NCBI GenBank assembly: GCA_029448655.1
Contig: JACCLO010000010.1
Location: 620,001 to 684,000 of the forward strand
Direction of reading: 5' to 3'
From: Wolfiporia cocos
Lineage: Eukaryota > Basidiomycota > Agaricomycetes > Polyporales > Phaeolaceae
DNA length: 64,000 nt
Part shown: positions 31,497-42,756 of the stretch, piece by piece
Layout of the letters: every line of letters begins with the position of its first letter
How positions within the stretch are numbered: the stretch's first letter is position 1
The notes under the pieces: generated by a model
What the model saw: the letters and a program-made list of their open reading frames with translations, nothing else
Told to the model about the DNA's origin: nothing
The model's database searches: none
Translations under genes and position numbers: made by a program

Positions 31497-33440
31497 CAAG
31501 CAAGAGGGCCATTAACTAGCACATCACTGACGTTAGTTTGTCCGGCGAGCTATAGCGTTGACCAGAGGCTGCGATGGTTCCAACAATTTATTACACATCC
31601 GGCATATACATACACAGCTGGCAGTCCGGACGCTGTGGTCAAGACTCGAGACGCGCCAGTAGTGTTGCCGAAGTTCGGTTCAGTTCAGGTTCAGGGGGGT
31701 CTGGGGCTGAACCTAGAACTGAACCGACTGCAGGGAGCCTGAACCTGAACCTGAACCTGGACTGAACCTGCTGAACTGGTTCAGCAGGTTCGGTTCATGG
31801 TTCGAACTAGGTTCGAACCACTAAATGACTTGCTTTTCTAGAATGTAAAAATCATAATGTTGAGTCCACTGGAGTAACCAATATGCTGCAAAATCAATGT
31901 GCCATAGACATTAGAACCATGTAAGAACACCGAGACGTGACCAAACACGCATCAAAATGACGCAGAATGCACCACGGAAAGCCAGCTGGTAGGCAGAATG
32001 CCCATCCGAGGTGGTTTAGCCACAGCTCGACCGATCGTGATCAACCTCGATCGTGCTCGCACAGTGAACGTTGAACCTTCGCTGGTTTGCGCACAATCTG
32101 AAACGTCGCAAAAGCCCTGCGGACACTCTCTGGCTGCTCATCTAGTTAAAGACAGGTACTATCCGACATTTCTCTAGGCTCTCTAGCATAGACAGGTCTG
32201 TCCCAACCTCGACTGCTTTCCTATAGCTTTTTCCATGTCTTGTCTCTCTAAACTCTGTGCACCACCTTAGATCTACGGTCTATCGGTCTCGTAAAATAAT
32301 TTTCTAGTATTCCAGGACAATCCTCACTGTTTCAGGGTTCGTCTCCGACTTGTCTAGCTTGTAGGGTGCATACTCAGATTTTAGGGCACTCAAAATGTTG
32401 TAGAAAACCTTATAGCTCTCTATGTATTTAGGCGATGTGCAGATACAAGAAAATACATTGATTACTGCCAAGACTAAGTTAGACGAAGAGCTGTGCTCGA
32501 GGCGTTCGCTCAGGACTTAGGGAATCAGTTACCAATGTTTTGATTTGATTTATATTATTCCTGATCCATTTAAAGTGCCGCCGCCGTTTGAATCGCTACA
32601 AGCTGCGTGTCTCCTAAGTACATTGCTCGCCATCGACCCCTTAAACACCTCACCTATCGTGGCACATCCTGACCTGCCCGGGAAACCCGAGGGAAATATT
32701 TTTCTGACAACACCAAACTTCAAGTTCTGCAGTGCCTCTGTTTGGTGTCTATTGGGCTGCTACATTCCAAATCGGCTCTGCGTCTTCTTTACAGTGGTAA
32801 AACATAACTTATGATGCACAATAGTCACTCAAGGCAGCAGATTTGAGCAGTTCAGTAATCAGAATCCATGAGCAGAATGAGTGTGAATTAGCCTGAGGCA
32901 AAGCTAATAACAAACCTTATTAGACAGCTCTGTATATAACCTAGGCTCATGGATATGAAGTGAAACATTGTGAACTACATTTTTTACTTCATCTGACAGC
33001 AGTGAGTGTAGCCCAGTGCCAAAGAAAGCACAGTACTTCCAACATGGGGCTGAGCTCTCACCATATTGGGAGACTGGAGTATATCAGTGCTGATGCTTGG
33101 CATTGTGAAGCCAGTTATCCATAGTTTACTGCAACAATACTATAGCAAAGATGGCAAGAATATGATTGTAGTTTATGCTTATCCACCAGCAGTTGCCAGG
33201 AATATGTTAATGCTAAGTGGTTCAAGGTTCAGTCCGGTTCGAACCTGGTTCAAGGGTACCCATGGCCCCCCTGAACCAAGAACCGAACCTTGACATCCTA
33301 CCCTGAACCGGACCTGGACTGAACCTGAACCTAGGTTCGGTTCTGGCGGTTCAGGTTCTGAACCTTGGTTCTGAACTGAACTTCGGCAACACTACGCGCC
33401 AGCTATCCTACAAAGGTCCAATAGCGTCACATACATCACT
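31497..33440 (+). repeat. Dispersed repeat, second copy, interrupted by a hAT element
   Basis: 31497-31659 and 33395-33440 together match the uninterrupted copy at 2548-2735. The break coincides with the hAT element and its 8-bp duplication. Confidence 0.75.
31660..33394. mobile_element. Non-autonomous hAT element (1735 bp)
   Basis: Terminal inverted repeats TAGTGTTGCCGAAGTTC (17 bp perfect) are followed on both sides by dense GGTTCAG/CTGAACC subterminal motifs. The flanks are the 8-bp target duplication CGCGCCAG (31652-31659 and 33395-33402). An 8-bp duplication plus a YARNG terminus is the hallmark of the hAT superfamily. No ORF longer than about 90 codons and no transposase motif is present, so it must be mobilised in trans. 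The site is also confirmed by the empty copy at 2548-2735. Confidence 0.85.
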
Positions 33441-33549
33441 CCCTCACGCTACTCGTCTCCTCGCTCAAATGGACAGCTTCTCGATGTCGACCCAGATGTC
33501 GTTCTCTTCAGCACTACAACCACACAATCAAACGAGTGCGTTAGCACAA

Positions 33550-36500
33550 TCACAGCGCGACGCACCTTTCAAAAGCGGCCGCGGTCTCGCCTTTCCCAAG
33601 GAAGATCTTCACTGTCTTGACCTCGAACCCGTGGAAGTCGAGCTTCACGGACGTCGCCGCGTCGTCCTCCGCGAGCACCTTCAGCTCCGCGCCCTCGTCC
33701 TCGAGCAAGTTCGTCGTGACAACCTTTGCCACGGGGACGTGTCCTGCGATCCTAAGCTTCGCCTGCGCGTGCCCGCCGTACGCCTCGTACAGCCGGAGCA
33801 CGACCGTCGCGCCGCGCTCGGACGCGAAGTCGTCGTCCAGCCCGCGCTTGACAGTGTCGAGGAAGATGTTGCCCGGGCTCTCGAGCCGGAATGGCGGCTT
33901 CGATCTGAGCAGCGGGGAGAGCGCGCTCGCGTCCTGTACGTGGCGGACTGTCGGGACGCTTGTCAGCTCATCTCCATGCAGTGGTATTGATGCGGCTGCG
34001 TACCGTGCAGCGGAGTGTTGAACAGGTACGCCGCAATCGGGACGTCTGATTCCAGGAAGTGCCCTTTGTGAGGCATGACTGCCCATGAGAACTCATGCGT
34101 CCCTATCAGGTGGCCATCAACGTCTGCTCTGTGAGTTCTGATCCTGCAGACACACCTTGGTCTTGCTCAGCGTCGGGAGCAGTGGCCGAACGCAATAAGG
34201 AGATGCGGAGCACATTCCCTCGGCACGAGAAGCCATACTTCGACTCTGACAAGATAGCAACCCCATACCCGAACTCGCTGAGGTCCGCGTACTAATTGCG
34301 ATTTAGTAGACGATCCTGTAGAGTCATTGGTCGACCTACCTTGTGTCCGCACACCTCGAACTTGGCCATATCCCAGGTGGTGTTCTTGTGTGTGGGCCGC
34401 TGGACAAAGCCGAACTGTGTCTCGTATATGGCGTACTCGTTGTGGATGTTCAGGGGGACCTCAACTGATATGGTGTTCAGTCTTTCCATGTCATAAGTTA
34501 GAAATATGGGACGTACACTTGAGGAACTCATGGCGCTCGCGCCAGTCGACGACCGCATCAAAGACGAACATGGACCGCGAGTTCTTCTTAAGCGACGCTG
34601 GTCAAGAGTGAGCCACACCCATCAACCACAGTTGAACCATATAGACGTACCAGTAATAGCATCCAGGGAAATCTAGACTGAAAGTGAGCTACTGTTAGAA
34701 AGATTGCACAGGACAGGCGTACCGTAACAGTGATGGTGCTCTGGTGGAACTTGGTCACAGATTTAACAGATGCTCGAAGTGGACCCTCTGAGACGATGGA
34801 GATGTCCGAGAACTCCAGCGGGTGAGGCATCTCGAGGTGGTGGATCTCGACGTCTGAACACACTTAATCAAAGTGGAACATTACAAGGTGGCTGAGACGT
34901 ACCCCATGCATCCCAGTAGTTCGGACGGTCGTCAAATATTACCAAGCCACCAGTTTGCCCGGCGGGAATGAGCTCTCGCCTATCCGCATGTTCTTCACTT
35001 AGTGAGATTCACCAGGTGAACATAAGGACCGTACCCGAGCTCAACGTCGTACAGACTGGTGATCCTGCCCTTAGAGATCGTCAGCTGCACGCTCGCGTTT
35101 CTCAGGACGAAGTGGTCAGCGCCGTTCGTGTAGACTGTCGTCGCGAAGAAATCGTCAGCATGGGCGCACATACAGCGCACTACCACACACCAGACACCGG
35201 CATGCAATCTGCATACAGCCCAGACGGGACCGAGACATTTCCCCCGTCGGAGCCGTCCATGAGCGCGTACCCGTAGCTGCCATCCTTCGAGACCTGCACG
35301 ACCTGCGACCGGAGGCGGGACGCGGAGCCGGTCAGCGGGACCTTAACAATGTCGCGGCGCGGGAACGGCGTCGTGTTGAACGCGACGAGGTTGCCAGACC
35401 TCGCGGATGACAGCGCTGGAGACGACAGCGGGATGGACTTGGGGAAGAGCGCGTGGAAAGCTTCCTCGATGAGCTGTTCGCCTTCCTCGCGCACCTCCGC
35501 GTAGAGCTTCTCGGCGTCCTCATAAACCATACCGCTAAATCGTGGTCAGTCCGAGTGACATGCACATCATAGGGTGACATACATTGCAGAACCAGGAAGC
35601 ACTGGTATCTTCAGCATTGAAGTAGACTCACAAATGTGTAGACTCACCGTCGTGAACTATCATATCGTCGTGTTAGTAAAGATCAGCTGGGTGTGAAACT
35701 GTATCACTCACATTGGTTGAGCAGAACTTTCTCCCAGCAGTCATTGATTCTATCATTAGGGTAGATGTAGTCTTTCTTGTGGAACCTGTACAAGGAAGCA
35801 AGCGTGGCCAACAGCTGTCACGCGGGTCAAACAGATTGTAGTGGGAAGCGAAGGAAATATACGAACCTCGACATCCTTGAGCAAGATCTCCGACTTCCTA
35901 TTACCCTTCTTGATAGAGCCTATTGGTATTGGTTTGTGAATTTGCTTACTTATGTGCAGTAATACGAACATACCATGCGACGTATAGGTTCCACGGTGGA
36001 ACTACCAAGCACAAATCAACATATTTTCGCATACATCACACTCCAGCTTTTGCAAGAAACACACCTCGAGATATAGTTCACCATTCCTACGAAATACAGC
36101 TTAACGCATAAACGTCAAGTAGGTAGACACAACGCACCAGTTTGGAAGCGCTTTTCCGGCCTTCGACTTTTCCGTGAGGGCATAGAAGAAGTCCTCAACA
36201 GAATGGCCCATGTTGACAGGTGGCAGCTCCCTCGAATTGTTCGACACTGCGCGGATACGACGAAGCTGCGGGCAAGTTGTCGATTACTCGGTTTGAAGCT
36301 CAAGTGTGGATTGGTGACGTACGTTCTCCAGCATCTTCGCGAGAGGACCTCCTCCGCCATCACCATTTCCGAATACGAGCAGCGAGATGTCAGACGATTC
36401 CAAGTTCTACTCATTCATCAGTTTCTGTGGGCTGTGATTCTGACGTTGCAGACCTTATGGTTGGTAACAGCCCTATTAACATCGCCCACGGTCGCCTGTG

Positions 36501-38365
36501 CAGTATACGTGTCTGCGTGATGCTTAAGATGATATACTCTTCTTGAACGGACGTAGCATACTGACCGACAGGAGTCATGTGACAGAGAACTTGTGTGCCG
36601 TCAATACCGACCCAGTTGAACGTCGTGTGAGGGAAGACGTTGCTGTGCGAATGCATGAATCTTCAAAACTCCCGGTTCATCATTCTGCACTCACATATTA
36701 TTCCTGCAATTGAGGCACCGGGTCAGTTCAGGCGGTGTGATTTTCTGAAGGCACACACCAAGACAGCTTCTGAGTGAAGAAGTACTTCATATCAGCCAGC
36801 CTGATGAGCTGCGGCAGTGCGCCAGTCAGGCCGAACGAGTCCGGTAGCCATGCCGTCTCACAGCGCTTGCCGAAGCGTGATTCAAAGTACCGCTGGCCGA
36901 GGATGAACTGGCGGGCGAGCGCCTCTCCCGAGGGCATATTCGCGTCGTTTTCGATCCATGAGCCACCGACCAGCTGGAATTTGCCTTCGAGAACCTTGGC
37001 TTTGACACGCTCGAAGAGCGGAGGGTAGAGCTGATAGTTGCATTAGATAGACTGACGCATGGGTTGAGCTAAACCTTACCTGCTCGAGCCACTTGTACTG
37101 CTGTGCTTGGCTGCAGGTAAACCGGTGCTCGGGATAGCGCTCCATGAGGTCAACCTGAGTCGACCACGAGCGCGCCACCTTCTGCTGCGTCACCCGATAC
37201 GGCCACAGCCTGCGGTACGTCAGCGCCTCATCCCATCCCATAGCAGCTTTACGAACCAAGCCGTGTCGATGTGACAATACCCAATCCCCCACACCGTCGC
37301 CTCCTTTGCGCCCTCCTCGTAGATCCGCTCGCCCTTCCCCTCCCACGCCGCGCCGAACACGCCCTCTGCGAGCGCACGGGCGTGCCCGATGCTCTGCGCA
37401 TCGTTCTTGTCGAACGCGTTCATGATCGCGTTCGCCGCGACGAGCGCGCGGTTCTGCAGAGACGTGTTCCCTGGTAGCGTCTCTGAGATCTCGCGCAGCG
37501 TCTGGAAGTCCCACAGCAGCCGCCACGCATCTTGGTTCGGGACGACGAGGTCGGCGGACGCGAGCTGGAAGTAGCGGTTCATCTGCAATAGATGGTCAGA
37601 GCGTCCGGCGAGTTTGAACGCAGGGAGGGCCTACGTCGGGCGGCTCGATCGCGTCGCCGTTCCACGGCACGCCAAACATCCCGTTGCAGGAGGACTCGAT
37701 GACAAACTCATGCTTGCCTGCCTTGCGTGCCTCTGCAGGGATGATGTACTCGACGCGGCGGTCCCCACCATACCCTCCGGTGATACCCTGTAGAGGGACA
37801 CCGTCTGTCGAGTAGATCATGGCTTCGCAGCCAGGGTCAAACTCGACTGCAGGTTGCGTTAGCTCAGTTTATTTGTTGTTCGACGGCATAATGCGTACAT
37901 TGAACGCGTTCATACTGCTCCCAGTAGGATGGGATGGTCACGGACACCTTCCACCAGTGGTTGGTCTAGCATAAACTATGAGTGTCTCTCATGGCCTTAT
38001 CAGCTATTACATCAGCATACCCCTGCGTTCAAACATCAGTACTTCACAGGTATGCAGCCGCTCCGTCATGACATACAAGACGGTCCGAACGAGTCTCCTT
38101 TCTTAGCCGGCTTGAACTGCTGCTTCATGGCCTCCTCAAACGTCGGCTTCGACAGTCCTGGCGCGCTCCAGACCTGCAGCTTCACATAGTTTGGACCGTC
38201 CAGCCGGTGGACGAACAGCACAGATGCCAGGTTCACGCCCGCGTAGTGACCTCCGTTAAACGTCCCGAGACGGCCCTGGGTGAGGTGCTTAATCCATTTC
38301 GCCCCCGAGTCGTAGTTCATCTTCGGGTACTCGGGGCTCCTATGTGCGCCATGATGGCAAGACAT
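33550..38365 (-). CDS. ams1: GH38 alpha-mannosidase (vacuolar Ams1 type), 28 exons with microexons
   Basis: I traced 28 exons whose frames close without a stop at 1134 codons (1133 aa), the usual size for vacuolar Ams1. The enzyme trims alpha-linked mannose from oligosaccharides in the vacuole. Motifs: FKPAKKGDSFGPSW, GITGGYGGDRRVEY, catalytic-site HIDTAWLWPY (residues ~294-303), nucleophile loop WLPDSFGLTG (predicted Asp406), NFPH-like NINVFPHTTFNW, QFHDVLPGSAIG, and HNEYAIYETQFGFVQRPTHK. The Trp codon of GPSW (Trp97) is split over three exons: T at 38077, a 2-nt exon GG at 38022-38021, then ACC at 37965. Other tiny exons: 36703-36695 (9 nt), 36086-36065 (22), 36001-35974 (28), 35656-35648 (9), 35601-35583 (19) and 34672-34651 (22). 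Introns are 46-57 nt. I chose the ATG at 38365 because SPEYP-type N-terminal sequence follows it; an upstream exon cannot be excluded. Confidence 0.92.
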
Positions 38366-39187
38366 CTTTGAGCTTCCGGACAGTAAGTATGGACCTGAGG
38401 ATGTGGGAGCTCAGGTTGGCAACGTAGCCGCCACGGATGCGAGAGCATGCAATCTCGTCAAGTGACCGTGCGGCTAGTCTTGCAGTTGATATTGATAGCC
38501 TCGTTAACTTCTGACTGAGGGAATTTAGCGGAGCTCTCTTTCATGCACAGTCACTCTTGCAGAGGGCCAGACAAACCACACAAATGTGATTGAATTCAAA
38601 GGTCCAGCAGGCTGCATCAGTTGTGACATTGGCTAAATGAGCGCCTACTCCTACTTTGACGTTCCGGAAGACGGTCGCCGCGGGGTTGGGTTGCCACAGG
38701 TTTCCGCACGTGACCGTGGCTTATTCGTATCAGACATGGGGAATTAAAATCGAACTCGAGTCTTCCGTCGACCGCGCACTGGGCTGTCTATTTGTCTCAG
38801 GGTCACCGCTACTACATTGTCGCGTACGACTCATAAGCTGTAGTCCCGCGAGAACGCTGTAAGTACGAGACCGGCGAAATCGCAACTTGTTCGAGCCAGC
38901 ACTGTCGCGGCGCGTCTCTCAGCTTTGCATCCCAACCAAGTTCCTATACTCCCTTACTGCCCACTTGATTGTGTGCGCAGTACTAGCATCCTTGAGAGTG
39001 CGTGAATGGGTCTATGTTGCCATGGTATTGGGATTACTTATAATCCTCTCTACTGAGCAGTACTCGGTGTCCCGTTAACTCGTGCCCATGCAATAGAAGT
39101 GAAACGCTGCTATTGATCTCCCTCCTCACACTCTGACATATCCAACACTATCTGGTTTAACTTGCTGGAATACGAGAAGTCTCAATC
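38366..39187. other. Divergent promoter region
   Basis: About 820 bp between the mannosidase start (minus) and the next gene (plus). No further ORF can be supported; it should hold both promoters. Confidence 0.5.
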
Positions 39188-42032
39188 ATGCAACAACCAC
39201 CGCGTGCTCAGTCGAGCATTCCAGTCTTTACCCCGCGCAAATCTCAGGGCGCGCCACCGGCCACCGACTCTACCCCTCAACTTGGCTTTACTTCTTCATC
39301 CCGCCATCTTCCTGTCAGTAGCAGCCCGACCCGATCGAAATTTGACTCGCCCCTCAGCACAACTGGCGGGCTTACGCCTTTCCGCTCCTTCCGTAGTCTA
39401 TTCTCCAGCAATACCTCTAAATCTGCCCCACCAGCGACACACATTTCGGCCGCGAATTCTTCGAAGATCTCGCTCAGTGGCCTCGGCTCGCTGAGACGTC
39501 CAACAAACGGCCAACGCGGGGGGTCTGGTTCTGATACAAATCTTCAAAGCACACTTTCCCAGGACTCACCCATTCTGGAGGTCGAGCTGCCACGGTCAGG
39601 CAAAGAGTCGCTACTTGATGATCCAGACTTCAGCACCATTGCACCTGAGATGAAGTCTGACACCGAGGCGAGATCAGCTCTCTCCAGCCATTTGTCTACA
39701 GACAAAGGTGCGACAGTGCAACATCTGTTAATTTGTGTGCTTATGCATTGTGTCGTGCGTAGTTCTTCCAACACTTCCCGTCGTTCCAACGGAACTATCC
39801 GTAATCTTGGAAGCCGACAGCTCCCGCATCTCACAACACATTCCTGCCCTGGACAGCTCCAAGATCATAACGGAAGAGGACAATCTTTTCTATGATAAAT
39901 TCACACCGCCCCGAGCACACCCCGACAACCGGTCAGGCCCCAGGACCCCGCGTAAGTCTCCGCATGCTGAGAGTCTCATCCTCGACCTATCGCCGAACGA
40001 CGTGACCAATGAGGTACTACAAGCACTAGGCGGGAGGAAACACACTAAAGGCTGGTCTACTGAGACTATCTTGGACGACAGTGCCGCGGACAACGGCGCC
40101 CTCGCTGCGCGCGACCCGGACCTCAGTTTCAATCTGAAAGACCTAGACCCTGACCTAGCGGCGATCCTAAATCCCAATCGAACTACCTCGTCCACTCGAG
40201 CCGTTGGCCACTCCACACCATCGCCCACCCGTTCGGAGAGACATCACCCACCACTCCGCACCTCCGCCGAGATCAGGGCCAGCCTGCCCCGGCAGACGAC
40301 GGCCTCCGAGAGCGGCCCACGCCCAGCGCTCTCGACGCCCGCGCGTTACCCTGCCTCGCTCTCCAATAGCACGTCGTCAAACCGACCCTCAGCTTACGCG
40401 CCGCTTCCGCTCGCGCGCTCGGTCTCGGAGCGCCCGACGTACCAGCGCACGGCGCCGCCATCGCCGCTCTCCGCTAGCCACCGGCTTGATTCGCAGAGCC
40501 CAGAACCGCGGGACCGAGAGCCGCCTATGAGCGAATATTCAAGGCCATTCAGGAGGTCTTTTACCGGAGGGACTGCAGATGCGTACAGAGCTACTGCATC
40601 TCGTACGTTCACTCCCGCACGCGCGAGTGCACGTGTGTCCAGCTACGGCTCGTCGAGCCTGGCCTCGCGCCAGATTGACAGGTCGCCGACGCGGGCCTCG
40701 ATAGATGTGCCACTGCGGTCCTCCACCTCCAGACCCACCTCAGCTGCTTCGAGACTCACGACGTCGTCAAGCTTGTCGAATAGCCGCTACGGTCCCGCAA
40801 GGCCCAGCTTGGATACCGATCGTCTCGACACGACACTCCGACCGCGCACCCGTGAACGCAGCTCGAGCGTCAACGAAGTCACAGAATCGCGCACCCCGCT
40901 GCCGCGCTTTCTAGCGAGCAACCTCGAGTCCCGTACCGCCCGGGCGCTGGCTGCGCTCGACCGAGAGCGGGAAAGCATGCGGCGCTCCGTGAGCGGAGCA
41001 ATGTCGACGACCACGCGCAGCAGCATTGACGACCGCGACGTGCGTGCGCGGGCGGTGCACTCGCGCTCCGCGTTCTCCGAAAGCACCTCTGCCTCGACCG
41101 CCTCGTGGAGCCGGCGCAGCGGGAGCGTCTCGCGCGCGGGCAGCGCTCCGCGCACGGTCGGGAGCCCGCGCTCGGAGGTGCTCTCCGTCGCGCGCACGGC
41201 GTCGTCCTCCACGGCGGTCTCGTCGACGTCCACCGCGGCGCAGCTGCAGGCGGAGATGGACACGATGCGCGAGCGGCACTCGGTCGAGACGGGCGCGCTG
41301 CTCAGCGCGCTCGCGGACTCGCAGCGCACGACGCGCGTGCTGCGCCAGGAGAACATGGAGCTGCGCGATCGGATACAGGAGCTGGAGGAGCGGCTCGAGG
41401 ACGCGATGGAGGAGATTGAGCGGATGCGGCGCCTACCGCCGCCTCCGCCGCCCCCTTCGCAGCCTGAGCCTGAGCCTGAGCGGAGGGCGCCACGATCGAG
41501 GTATGCGCGTGACGAGTCGCGCTCGCCGGTGCGGCCGGAGGGGGCGAGGGCGAGAGCGCAGGCGTCTTTAAGCCCGTCGTCTATGGGATCGCCGTCCTCA
41601 CTGGGGTTCGGCGACGTGGCACCTTCGACTCCGGGCGGACAATGCAATGACTTCCTCGACGTGCGCAGCAAGCGTATCAGTACCACGTCGTCGCTATTCC
41701 CCCGCCCCCCGGCGAACATGAAGATGCTGACGAATGAGGACAGCCTATTGGTAGACTTTCCGGCGGTCTCGTTCTCTAGCAGACCTGGTTCTCCGTCGTC
41801 ACCTGCCGCGATGATTTCGGTGTTGCCTGTTGCACAAAATGACCATAAGGGTGCTGACGCGAGTGCGGGAGACACCTCGTCGACCACGACAAACTGCTCA
41901 TTCTCCAGCGAGTCCCCGCAGAGCCTCCGCCTGCGGCCCGAAGATCTCAGGCATTTGGAGGACATGCACAGCATTAGCCTCGATCTGCATGCAGGCGACT
42001 CTGACGAAGATGTTGAAGCATTTCGGCTCTGA
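39188..42032 (+). CDS. Ser/Arg-rich coiled-coil protein, function unknown, 2 exons
   Basis: Exon 39188-39707, intron 39708-39762 (GTGCGA..GCGTAG, 55 nt) and exon 39763-42032 give 929 residues. Most of the protein is low-complexity Ser/Thr/Arg/Pro, probably disordered. A short coiled coil follows at ~665-730 (QAEMDTMRERHSVE, QENMELRDRIQELEERLEDA), then a run of seven prolines. The C-terminal ~190 residues contain Ser/Pro motifs and an acidic end. I do not recognise the family; the shape suggests a scaffold or cytoskeletal protein. A 434-codon antisense ORF covers its 3' half and is a composition shadow. Well-formed exon structure and a long open frame support a real gene. Confidence 0.75.
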
Positions 42033-42756
42033 CCCTTTTTATTCGTTATTCTATCACGGACATGGTATGCTTCGATTTCAGCTCCTGGCATTCTGGATTG
42101 TAATTTCGACTTTCATGCACATCATTTGCATCTTCATTCCTTCACGGCATAATGATTATGATACCCGCTGTGATTTTGGCATTTCCCGTCTCCCAATACT
42201 GCATAAGTCCTCGCATTTCGTCGTCGCTATCGGATCCTATCGGCTGTATACTTGTTCACGCTGTGTCCCGTTCATCAATGTATCTCGCAAAGTGTCTCCT
42301 GCTCTGGATTTTTCGGGTCTGTGGAATTGGGGTGATCTCATCGTGACTACTTCCCGCGAGGATAATACGTGTTACAGATCTTGATTATTCGCGGGCTTCA
42401 TCGAGTCGTGAAGCTGACGATCTCGCTTGCAGCCTTGCGCTTCGTTCAGCGGGTCCCACACACTCTGTCGCTGCGTCCACATGAACTAGTCGTGGTAAAC
42501 GGCGGTCAGCTGCAATCGAGAGCGCGCCGGCCGCCTCAGGCTCTCAGCACTGTTCCGAGAGCTGTGTAAGGCGCCTTACGAATATCGAGTCCTCGGCGCC
42601 GAACATAGGCCCCTGCTCTCTCCCCTTACCGGATTCTATCAGCACTCGTTCCCGTCTTGCTGGCTAGAACACTTTGCGGCAGGGCTATTGGTGGGCTTGA
42701 GGCAACTGGACTGGTACTCGCAATAAGCGCACCGGCACAGAAGTCAATTGAAGGTC

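Noticed and set aside
33469..34021. Plus-strand ORFs of 134 and 173 codons
   Set aside because: Antisense to the last mannosidase exons.
40787..42091. 434-codon minus-strand ORF
   Set aside because: It is the antisense shadow of the Ser/Arg-rich coiled-coil gene; codon bias and low complexity explain the open frame, and it has no domain or splice signal.
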